Positions 24,852 through 35,960 of a stretch of DNA of 64,000 bases are shown here, piece by piece. The DNA is taken from NCBI GenBank assembly GCA_033002965.1, contig JAURVB010000744.1:1-64000 (forward strand). Direction: 5' to 3'. The DNA comes from Piper betle (taxonomy: Eukaryota > Streptophyta > Magnoliopsida > Piperales > Piperaceae). Position numbers and translations under genes: made by a program. Positions within the stretch are counted from its first letter, which is position 1. Each line of letters opens with the position of its first letter. The notes beneath the pieces were generated by a model, which worked only from the letters and a program-made list of their open reading frames with translations, was not told the DNA's origin and searched no databases.

Positions 24852-27577
24852 TCAGTGCCAGAGCTTGGTGCAGAACCCATTACGAGGTCTCTTGCTCGAA
24901 ACAATTTCCCCAAATGAATCAACCAACTGATCTGCCAAGCTAGATGGATCATCCTCAAGCGTCTTTATATATGTGTCAACCACTCGTCTTTCTTGCTCAG
25001 TTGAATACAAGCTAAGCCAAGTAAAGAATTTTATTCTAAATTCCATTTTTATATGTCCTCCACGCTCTAACCAACGAATAGCCTTCAGGCAGTGCTCATA
25101 ACTTTCATTCAGTTGGTTAGGCCCATCTGCACATAAAAAAGGATTCCAGTTTACCAATGTGCTATCACCATCATATGGTTCTTCATTTGTACCATGGGAT
25201 CTTTTCCTACGTAATCTTGTTCGCGATTCAACTGCAGGTACCTTCCCATGCCGATCAATGGAGTCACCACTCACTTCACCATTCTTCTCCAGCCCAGTGG
25301 AATTTATATCATCTTCAGCCTCAACAACTTGCTCAGAACTGCAACCATTATCTTCTTCATCTCGAGATGAATCTAAAGGTGGGTTTATATCAGCATTCAG
25401 GTCTGGCACACAGACAATATTTAGATCAAGCTCACTTGAAACAGAAGGACGCTTGTTCTCTTCTGCGCCTCCAGGATTCCTTATAAACACTCCACAACAC
25501 TCTTCCATCTCAGCACTACTTATTTCATCAAAACGACCATCCGCTTGAGCCCAAGCCATCTCAAGAATCTTCCCAAGGTTTCGAACTCTGAAACCTGAAG
25601 ATCCATTAGGTTTCACGTCTTCTTTAGCTGTGGATGAACTTCCTTCCACCCCTATAATCTCATGGTTTTGGTCCATTCGCACTGCTGGATCAGAACTTTT
25701 ATTAAATATTTCCACACTTTTTGTGAAGCACTTAGCTTCAGAGTGACCAAGGTCCCCCGCCTCTGTAAAGGAGATAATGCGAAATGCATACTCAGTGCAC
25801 GGCTGGAGGTTTGATATCCGGAATCGTCGCTCATTTTTGGAAAATACAGTAACTGGATCCTTTTGGTAAGGCAACTCAGAATTCTTGCCATACCAGAGTT
25901 TGAAACCCTTAATATTCTCAAAAGAAGAACTTGCAACTTCCTTCAACACAAGTACCAGAGAAGAAGAGGTCACATCTTCAAACAAAAATTTGCAGGCGGC
26001 AGGGAGTGAACCATCTGCAGGGGCAAAAAATACTTATATCAATAAAATGTCTAGATTGGATTTAAACAAAAAATATAAGTATATTTTAGCATACCTCCCT
26101 GATCTGAGTCCACAGTAGTAGTTCGGAGCCATTCATCAGCTTTCTCCACGGCAAGCGTGCAGAGCTCTTGCACATCATTACACACTGATAACCTGCTCAC
26201 TATGCCACGACCCATTTTCATGGAAACACCGTCAAGAGGGCCCACTTCTGCTTCAAGCTTTTTCTTGGCATTCTCAACAACACCAAATAATTCATTAAAT
26301 CTCAAAGTGCCATCAAGAAGCCTGTGACTCAAGAATATCCTATAACAGAGTATGCCTACACGACGAGCATCCTTGGCTACCAGAAGTTGTTTCTTCCATG
26401 ATCTGAATGAGAACTGCTTGATTAGAAAGTGGCAGAAACATAATTCTAGCATGTACACGAAAATATAAGAAGATCCCTCACCCAATTAGTCCAGAGACTT
26501 TACCACAGGAAGCACAACAATAACTCCCATCCAACTGCATCATTGGACCAAGGTTTACTACCCCTGCTTTCCCATGCTGGATTGCACATTCAATATGGCA
26601 AGATAATCCACACGAATCAATCTCACCAGCATTGGACGTACAGACAAGCCATAAACTGGGGTCTTTGTTATCATCAAACAGATGACAAATGCAACATGAA
26701 CATCTCTTACAAAATGTATCATCTGATCTCAAAAGGGCCCTACATGCAGCGTTTTTACAGACAAATGTTCCATCAGACCTGCTATCAGCAGATAGATCAG
26801 GAGAAAATGGAACGCGGAGTGGATTTTCCCCTTCCTTGGCTGCTTTCTGCAAGGTGATTGTGTGTTGGAGGACAATGACGGAATTTGAGGAGGTTTTTTC
26901 TGCTCAGGACTTTTTGATGATTTACCTTTTTTGATTACTTGATCAGCCATCTTAGACTTCAGGGAGTTTAAGCTTTTTCTACCTTTCACAGGACAATTTC
27001 GAACTAAGTCAGAGCAGGAATCGGGATACTCCTCTTTAATTACTCGGTTGCTCAGAACATCTTTCGTTTGCCCATTTTTCTCAGTGGAACAGGAAAGTGT
27101 CTGTAAAACTGGGAAGCAATCAAAATGCCTCAGAATTTGTTTGAAGATTAGTTGTCGATATAATACTCACGAGCACTGAATTTGATGAAAGAATACGTCA
27201 GATAACATTTGGAAAAGAGGCAATACACCAGCAAAATTCAAAATGAACACCAGAAAAAAAAGTGGGCGACAAATCAAACAGAGATATGAAAAGATATAAC
27301 AAGTATTAATGAAAGAAAAATGCATGATCATATACCACACTGCACAAGCATCCTTAACCAACCTCATAAATGCCACCTTCTAATTTCCAACCACTAAACG
27401 TAGTATAAAAAAATCATTTCTTTTGATTTTGACCCGATTTTGTTCTTTCAAATAAGCCCTGCCTACAGGAAGAACCAGAAAGTAGCGACAAGCAAGCGTC
27501 AATTCTACAAAACATTAAAATCCCAAATACGAGTGTAAATTCGTACCTTGCGCCAGAACCGTATCATCTCGATCCAT
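24852..27577 (-). CDS. VIL1: VIN3-like protein 1 / VRN5 homologue (PHD-FNIII-VID), one frame break
   Basis: Four coding exons on the minus strand: 27577-27547, 27108-26482, 26402-26095 and 26014-24852, about 709 residues once the frame break is allowed for. A PHD finger (about 126-200) has CKNAACRALL, CKRCSCCICHLFDDNKDPSLW and CGLSCHIEC. Then come the KKQLLVAKDARR helical region, a fibronectin-III domain from about 330 (NLQPCTEYAFRI, SFTEAGDLGHSEAKCF), a DLNIVCVPDLN acidic linker, and the C-terminal VID domain (CLKAIRWLERGGHIKMEFR, SLADQLVDSFGEIV, KRPRNGF). VEL proteins work with PRC2 and polymerise through VID to silence FLC-type targets in the nucleus. In exon 2 the N-terminal frame (to RKQPRKG) and the PHD frame (from ENPLRVP) are offset by one base at the G4 run 26828-26831. 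All other phases agree. Confidence 0.9.
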
Positions 27578-28150
27578 TTTACAAATGCCAAGGTGACTTT
27601 TATCATGAACTTTTTATACCTGAAACAACATCAAATTGATCAATACACTGCCACTTTGCAACCCAAACCAGTGCTTTTTTGTGGATGAATGCCTTTCAGA
27701 ACATAGATTCTAGTTCCTTAGAGCGTTACAGATACCACGCCATGAACACGCACCATAAGCCCCCATCACCGACATAGATTCGTACCCTTCTAACTGCAGT
27801 CAAAGATGGAAACTTTCGGCACCAGCCACAAAACCTTTGACTCAACTAATCAACTTTCCGAATTCAATCCCACATCACCAAGCAAGAACCAATCTTTTAT
27901 CACCAGAACTAGATCTACCTATGCCCCCATCACCTCAAACTGGAAAAATGGTATACGAAGTAGCAGAAAGCAACCTAATTTGCACATCTTTCTGAATAAG
28001 AAAAGGAGGAGCTCGTGAGCTGTAAACTCACCTCTAGGCCACCTAGATCGGCGGCGGCCGAGGAAATGAGCCGCCGGCCAGCGGAGAAGGGGGGAGGAGG
28101 GTGGTGGAATGGGGAGGGGGACGGGAAAGGTAGAGGAAGGGCGGGGTTAG
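27578..28150 (-). promoter_or_regulatory. VIL1 5' leader, leader intron and promoter
   Basis: A probable 5' UTR intron spans 28031-27621 on the minus strand. Its donor is TAGAG/GTGAGTTT and its acceptor TTGTTTCAG/GTATAAAAAG, leaving a 43-base leader exon before the ATG at 27577. The upstream leader exon (28032 to about 28,140) is GC- and CT-rich (GCCGCCGCCGATC), typical of a plant housekeeping promoter. The exact start is not visible. From 28,150 to 30,820 the DNA is AT-rich with no gene seen. Confidence 0.55.
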
Positions 28151-30847
28151 GGAAATATTTTTTGGGAATGCCACTCTAGACACGCCACTCTCGATGGGGT
28201 AAATTTTCTGAAAAATATTTAGTCACGCCTCTTGTATACACACGTGAAAATGCCCACTAGCCCGATTTCCATGCCCACTAGCCTCTTGTAATCACGAACT
28301 ATATCTTTTTTTTGTGTAATTTAGTGTGTCCCACAAGTTAAAAATTATATAGATAAATAAAATTATAAATAATAAACGTAATTATAAAATTTTAATGGGT
28401 TTTTAATTCTTTCATCTTTAATTATCAAAGTAATTATAATAAAAAATAATTTTAAAATATCTATTAACTTATGCATCTTTTAAAAATTAAAAATATGTGA
28501 TAATGATATTAAAAATGATAAAATTTTATCAACCTCATTCACCTTACTTTTAATATTTATAAATATTATTTTAAATTTTTTACTAAAAATATTTAAATTA
28601 AATTAAATAGTTCATATAAGTTATACGAGATGTAATTCATTTTTTTCCTCTAGGATTAAGGCATATTTTAACATATTATTTGTAATATAAAGATATCCTA
28701 TATATTATTTGTGGTTCAAAATTATATTTTTATTTGATATCCTAACTATCTTTAATATGATTTAAAAATATTTAATAGTAAAAAAATTCATCAAGGCCGA
28801 TTTTTGACCAAAAATAATAGGCGGCCTTGGGTTGGCCAAATCTAGCCACCCCAACGAACTACCTTGGCCGATGTGTGTTGCCCATTGCGGCGGCAGCTTG
28901 TAGGGGTGGTTGGCTATTTGGGCTGCCAGTCCAAGACTGTTGTCGCAGATAATTTATTTTTTTCAATGTTTTTTAAAAATTAACTAAACTATTGGTAATT
29001 AAGATATCATGTTAAAAAAAAAATCTTCGAATCATGAATAGCACTGAAATCACCCATAAATTGTGAATAGCACTTTTAACCGGCGCTAATAAAAAATTCC
29101 TCATTATGTAGTGTCATGACAAAAAAATCAAATTTAAGTAAAAGTAAATTTTGAGGAGTGAAAAAAAATAGAGAGTTGGTAAGAAGGAAAAGAAATTAGA
29201 TAAGGTTCCAAATATTTATGATTATTATGCAAGTTAAATATTTATGATTGTATTTCCTTGTTTAACAAAGATAATGCCTCCAAAAAATATTTTTTAGTTA
29301 TGTTAAAACAATTAATTTAATTTATTTGATTTTTAATATAATAAAAAAATTATTATTATTATATATATATATATATATATATATATCGGAACTTAACAGG
29401 ATGTTTTAAATTATAGAGGTAGCCCATATACTTATTTTTTTCTTATATAATTAAGATGGATTGGTGAGAAATGATGAGTAATAGTAAAGGTGCTAATAGA
29501 AAAATATTGTGTAGTCTAAATTAAGGTTTGTACAATTGATTTTGCTTAACTTGGACCCGATGGTATTAGTCAAATAAAAAGACAAATGGTTCACGTCAAA
29601 CTCGGCGGAGAATTGAACCTACACTCAATTAGGTTGAACTCAAACGCGTGTATATTAGTTGTTTAAATTAAATGCATCCACTTTAAAATATCATAATTAC
29701 ATCGAGAAGATGAAAACATTGCAAAAAGAAGATTGAAAAAAATGTGATCACCGTGAGCTGAATTTTTTTTGTCAAAGGTACCATGAGTTGCGTTGACAAC
29801 ACCTATATTCATTTATGGTTATCGTAAAATATTAGTCAAATAGCAATTAACCACGTAATTTTAAATGTTATATTATATCCTCAATTTCTTTTCAAACCTT
29901 CGATCGGAATATCACATACCAATTTCAAATCCAGCATGGGCAAGACTTCTGTACCATTTTAATTTATACTTGGTTTTCTAATATAAAATTTTCACAAAGT
30001 CTAATTTTTTTGTTAAAAATCAAGGTATTTTAATTAATATTTCATAAAATATTTTATTTAGTTTAACTCAATTTAATCTGGTTTAGCTAAATATACGTTA
30101 TATTGATTATAAATCTAGTATAATAATTAGTTAAAAGTATGTGTAAACCAATTAGCCATTTGTCATCGCCTGGTAAGGACATGAATATGTACAAAATTAT
30201 TTTTTTTAGAGCCTTAAAAAAAACTGTTCAATTAAGTTTGACCCATATTTGCTTACAAATCTCATTCAATTAATTTTGTACTTAAATTGCTCATATATTT
30301 CTGTATCGAAAATATGGAAGGAATGAAAATATATGACTCAAAAATGTAATTACCCCAAGTTCTATCGATTGCACCAAATTGTAGGCACGCTATTGAGTGA
30401 CTACAACTCTCTTGAGCATGCTATAATATGACCACTATTTTTTTGATATTACGTTATAAATAATATTAAGGCCGACTTAAAATATTAAGATTGTGCTTCA
30501 AACAAGTAAATCCAGGTCACTAATACATTTAGGTATTTAACTTGGAGTTAGTTGAATGAATTATATATTTTACTATAATGCAAAAATCATCAAATGAAAA
30601 TACTATATTATTCATTTAGATCTTTAACCTGCAACATTACACAGTTTATACAAGTCATAAAAAAACAATGTCATTATTCTTCCTTGCAATTTTTACTCTT
30701 CGAATTACTTCAAAGCAATGCCTTACTATCCGAATTGCTCCGAAAATCCCTCTTTAATAAATATTTGAGACTTGTATATTCAAAGTTTTTCAACTTCATC
30801 AAATTATTGCTAGCTTGGATCTTAATATATATATATATATAAAGAAG

Positions 30848-31730
30848 CTGCAATGTCCTGCCACTTTTTGGCAGCGCATTGCAGATTATCAAATGTAGAG
30901 CCGTTGGATTTCAATCCAGCAGCCTACAGCACCCCCTACTCAACCCGCCTACTGATTCACCTACCAGCCCGCCCGTCCTCCCTCCCGCCTGCTGATTCAC
31001 TTGCCAGCCCGCCTGTCCTCCCGCCTGCCCGACAACCGAAGGCTATAAAAAGCCACTATTCCCTCCCTCATCCATCCCCCCCAACATCCCTCTGCCACCG
31101 GACCACGCAGCCACCTCCCCCAGACACCCCCTACACCCAACCCCCCCCCAATTGCCACCGGACCACGCAGCCGCCTCCCCTGGACACCCCTTACACCCAC
31201 CCACCCACCCAACCCCCCCCCCCCCCCCCGGGACGCTCTGATGTGCCAAACTCACAAAAAAATGTTCCATTGGAAAGTAAAATCATGGAGTCTATTTAGA
31301 GGAGTCGGTGCAGTGATGACGAATTTCAATATAGTGGCATAGAACAACTATGATAGCTCCGAATCTAGAAGGACTGTATAATCTTAGTGATTTGTAACTT
31401 ATTTCTACGAATTGTTATTAACTTTAATCAAATTTGATAAATTTGTAACTTGTAAGTTTGTACTTGTATTCATCATGTAGAAGAAAGTTAAATGAAACAG
31501 CTCTCATGTATTTTGCTTCTGATATGTTTCCGAATTCATCAATATAATTTAAATGTTATCAGAATATATAAAAATATGCTATTTTTTAAAATATATAATT
31601 GATCGCAAAATTAATTTTACAACCGTTTACTAAGTTAGGACGCATTATTTCAAAATATTAACTCGAGGCGAGAGGGCAAGTCGGGGGGGGGGTACATTTA
31701 ATACGCTGCAATGCACTGCCAACATTGCAG
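30848..31730. mobile_element. Possible MITE bounded by CTGCAATG hairpins, C-rich interior
   Basis: The left end is a 37-base perfect-stem hairpin (30848-30884). CTGCAATG pairs with CATTGCAG and CTGCCA with TGGCAG, around a CTTTT loop. The right end (31706-31730) repeats CTGCAATG...CATTGCAG. Both ends lie next to (TA)n runs. Inside, about 31,092-31,205 holds two copies of a ~60-bp GCCACCGGACCACGCAGCC unit and then an 18-base C run at 31,212-31,230. The 148-residue proline-rich frame here is low-complexity, not a gene. Confidence 0.4.
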
Positions 31731-31773
31731 TTTCATTATTTTTATATATATATATATATATGAGGGTGAAGTT

Positions 31774-34138
31774 TAGGGACAGCCATTGGATCGCGATCCA
31801 ACGGCTGTAATTCCTTCCCCCTCCCCCACCCTCCTCCTCTCCTCTCTTGTTTCTCGAGACCACCGGCTGGCGACCTCCGCCGGCCTCCCGCCGCCCCACG
31901 ACGAACTCCACTGCGGCCCCCCACCCACTGCCGCAGTCCCCCCCTCCCCCGCAGGCCGAGACGAGCTCCGCCGCGGCCCCGCCCGCCCCGCCCCCGCCCC
32001 ATCCGGCCTCTGCCCTGTTTTCCCTACCCTTCGCCGCCCGTGTCCAAATTACCCCGCGCCGTCTCCCTACCGCAATCCCCCCACCCGAGTGAGGGAGCAG
32101 CGGTTGCGGCCTGGGGGGAGAATGTCACCGCCCCCTTCCCCCACCCACCGCCGCCCGTTTTGCCCCTCCCCCGCTTCGTCTCCCTCCTGCCCCCACTCGC
32201 AACCGCCGCCCCCACCTTCGAGATATCCCCACCCACCCCAGCGGGCGGCCGGCGGCAAGGTCGCCGGCGGTGGGGTGGGGCGGCAAAACAGAGGGGGGAA
32301 GAACAGGGGAGGGTAGTTTCATAATAAAAACTTGACTCGATCCCGACTCGAGTCAATATTACAAAATAAATTTTAAAAAAATAAAATAATTTCGTAATAA
32401 TAACTTGACTCGATCGAGACTCGAGTCAATATTATTACAAAAATTATTTTATTTTTATTACAAAAATAATTTTAATATCGGTTAGGATCGTAGTCAAATT
32501 ATTGACTCGAGTTAAGATCGGGTAAAGTTTTTCTTACGAAATTATTTTATTTTTTAAAATTTAATTCATAATATTAACTAAAGTCAGGATCGGGTCAAAT
32601 TTTTATTATAAAATTATTTTATTTTTTAAAATTTATTTTATAATATTGACTCAAGTTAGGATCAAGTCAAGTTTTTATTATGAAATTATTTTATTTTTAA
32701 AATTTATTTTTAATATTGACTCAAGTTAGGATTGACTCGATCCTGACTCGAGTCAAAATTACTAAATAAAAACTTAATATTGACTCGAGTCAATATTATG
32801 AAATAAATTAAAAAAATTTTCATAATAAAAACTTAACTCGATCCTAACTCGAGTCAATATTATGAAATTAATTTTAAAAAGTAAAAATAAAATAATTTTG
32901 TAATAAAAATTTGACACGATCCTAGCTTTAGTTAATATTAGGAATTAAATTTTAAAAAAATAAAATAATTTCGTAATAAAAACCTGACCGATATTGACTC
33001 GATCATAGTCAAGTTTTTAATATCAGTGAGGATCGTAGTCAAATTATTGACTCGAGTCAAGATCGGGTTAAGTTTTTACTTTTTAAAATTAATTTCATAA
33101 TATTAACTCGAGTTAGGATCGAGTTAAGTTTTTATTATGAAAATATTTTTTAATTTATTTCATAATATTGACTCGAGTCAATATTAAGTTTTTATTTAGT
33201 AATTTTGACTCGAGTCAGTCAATTCCGACTTGAGTCAATATTAAAAATAAATTTTAAAAATAAAATAATTTCATAATAAAAACTTGACTCAATCCTAACT
33301 TGAGTCAATATTATGAAATAAATTTTTAAAAAATAAAATAATTTCGTAATAAAAATTTGACCCGATCCTGACTTTAGTTAATATTACGAATTAAATTTTA
33401 AAAAATAAAATAATTTCCTAAGAAAAACTTTACCTGATTTTAACTCGAATCAATAATTTGACTAAGATCTTAACCGATATTAAAATTATTTATGTAATAA
33501 AAATAAAATAATTTTTGTAATAATATTGACTCGAGCCTCGATCGAGTCAAGTTATTATTAAGAAATTATTTTATTTTTTAAATTTATTTTGTAATATTAA
33601 CTCTAGTCGGGATCGAGTCAAGTTTTTATTACGAAACTACCCTCCCCTGTTCTTCCCTCCCTCTGTTTTGCCGCCCTACCGCACCGCCGGCCGCTTGCTG
33701 GGGTGGGTGGGGGGATCTCGAAGGTGGGGGCGGCGGTTGCGAGTGGGGGCGGGGGTGGGGGGAGACGAAGCGGGGGAGGGGCAAAACGGGCCGTGGTGGG
33801 TGGGGGGAGGGGGACGAACAGGGCGGGGGCGGCGGCGTTCTCCCCCCAGGCCGCAGCCGCTGCTCCCCTCACTCGGGTGGGGGAAATGGGGTGGCTTGGG
33901 GAGACGGCGCAGGGTAATTTGGACACGGGCGGCGGAGGGCAGGGGCGGGGACCGCAGTGTAGCTCGTCCCGGCCTGCGGGGGAGGGGAACTGCGGCAGTG
34001 GGTGGGGGGGCCGCGGTGGAGTTCGTCTTGGGGCGGGGAGGTTGCCGGCCGGTGGTCTCGAGAAACAAGAGAGGAAATGAGGAGGGTGGGGGAGGGGGAA
34101 GGAATTACAGCCGTTGGATCGCGATCCAATGACTGTCC
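31774..34138. repeat. 2.36-kb near-complete palindrome (foldback-type element)
   Basis: The left arm (31774 to about 32,888) is repeated in reverse complement as the right arm (about 33,072-34,138), with only about 180 bases of spacer. Each arm has an outer ~0.55-kb GC-rich half and an inner ~0.55-kb AT-rich half full of CTTGACTCGATCCTGACTCGAGTCAA-type words. Outer ends carry the self-complementary TTGGATCGCGATCCAA. Arms differ by scattered substitutions and short indels. The element is bordered by (TA)n runs (31,742-31,761 and 34,176-34,218). All long reading frames in it are mirror-image GC-rich frames, not genes. A foldback transposon or inverted duplication of LTR-derived DNA are both possible. 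Confidence 0.9.
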
Positions 34139-34172
34139 CCTTGCCTGTACTGGAGCACAGAAATATTTTTAC

Positions 34173-34221
<49 letters not shown>

Positions 34222-34229
34222 TCTCTGCA

Positions 34230-35140
34230 TCGCTGGGTGAGTTGATAGACCATAATTTAGCAAGCACTATACATAACTAAACATTGATATAGCACTTGGT
34301 AGTATCCGTTTAACGCCAGTTTTATCCATAAACTGATATCCTAAAGCTAAAAAAATTGTATGAACAATCCATTTGGAATTCTCATGTAAAGATTTATTTT
34401 ATTTATTTATTTATGAACAATCCTCTACGTGTTTGGAGCGGTCAACACTCTTTTAGGCCATTCGTTTTCAAGAGGATGGTTGCTCGTGCATATTTTGATA
34501 AAATAAAAAAAGAATAATTAAAATTTTGTGTGTGAGAGTGTAATGTAACTATATTTTTTGAAAAATGGTTGACACTTTATACCCCTTACTCCTTATTTGT
34601 CAATCTCTTTTTGCATCTGTGAATCTGAACCGTAAATCTACATTAATAGGTTATTAAGATTAATTTTTTAAGTGTGACTTGTATTCGTATATTTTTTATA
34701 TAATTTGTAATCCAACCCAAAAAACACTACAAGGCATTTAATCGGATTATATACCTCTCACTCATGTAAATTTAATTCACAGTGGACATAAAATATAGAG
34801 GATAGAAGAAATTCATACTAAATTTATAAATTAAACTTATTAACAAGTATAATCTATGATTAAGAGTAAAATACTAATCTTGACGTCACTCTATTTTAAC
34901 AACGCAAACCCCACCCCAGCTCTGCGTTTTTCGCTTTGAGGATGAAGGAAGTTGTCTGTGCATAACTATACATTTCAACACGGATAGAAAATAAGAAAAA
35001 GTTACAAAAACTTATTGTTGTAAAACACATATTATGTAAATACGTATTGAGGACTTGATTTCACTAATCAAACTGGCCTAACCTATATTTTCCTTATTAT
35101 TAATCTAACTAACCCAATTACTCCAAAAGATAGTAACCCC
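34230..35140. other. Intergenic AT-rich DNA, no gene seen
   Basis: Only short chance reading frames. No splice-supported exons or repeat boundaries were recognised. Confidence 0.5.
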
Positions 35141-35149
35141 AACTCAAAC

Positions 35150-35960
35150 TAAAGCCCGGGATAAAGGTTGGTATTTGAAGCCCTGGTCTGAATTCGAAAT
35201 GTGAATAAATTCTGATGTGGTGATTGGCAACTTTCGGTTGGGTTGTAAAAATCGGTCGATTTCATTCGGAGTCGGCTGATTTAAATTTGATCGGAGGCAA
35301 TATACGTAAAAAAACTAGGTAAATCGATCTTCTGCTCAAATTGGTCTGTAAATTGGTCGATTCAAGCTGATTCCAGAGTTGGCCGATTTGAGCTGATTTC
35401 GGAAGGCGGCAGGGAGGTGGCGAATGGTGACGGGAGGTGGGGTCTTGGGGGGGGCAACAACAGAGGGGGACGCGACAGGGGGAGATGGGCCGACGATGGG
35501 GCAGGGCAGGGGGTGGGGGTGATGGGGCGACACAGCAGCGGTGATCAACAGAGGTGAAGGATGGGTGGCGTCGGAGAGAGAGAAGGGGGGAAGGGGAAGA
35601 AATAGCAGGTGGTATTATCGTAATTAAAAATTGACTCAACTTTGACTCGAGTCAAAAATAATAACTAACTCCAAATAATTCAATAAAAAATCCAAAAATA
35701 TGAAAAAAATATCATAATATATAATACACATCTTAATTTAAAAATGACAATAAAATGACATATTCTATAACCAATATTCCGCCAATTTTGACTAAGTTAA
35801 AATTTTTATATAAGACCGATTTGGACTGATTCAACTGAACTGATTCTTGAACGATTTGATCTGATTCAGTGATTCCCTTGGAAACTAATTTAGACCCCAA
35901 TTCCGATTTTTGCCATTATGACGTTGGGCCCCGATTTATAAAAAGCTCAAGTCAATTTGT
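35150..35960 (+). mobile_element. Diverged LTR-related fragment
   Basis: A GC-rich stretch (35,400-35,610) is followed by TATCGTAATTAAAAATTGACTCAACTTTGACTCGAGTCAA. This is the same order as in the LTR unit at 18.5-19.1 kb and in the palindrome arms. The 125-residue antisense frame here is GC-rich LTR sequence. Ends are not resolved. Confidence 0.5.

Noticed and set aside
31786..34253. Long Pro/Gly-rich frames in all directions (for example 31786-32316 and 33618-34253)
   Set aside because: They are mirror images of each other across the palindrome and are explained by GC-rich low-complexity arms.
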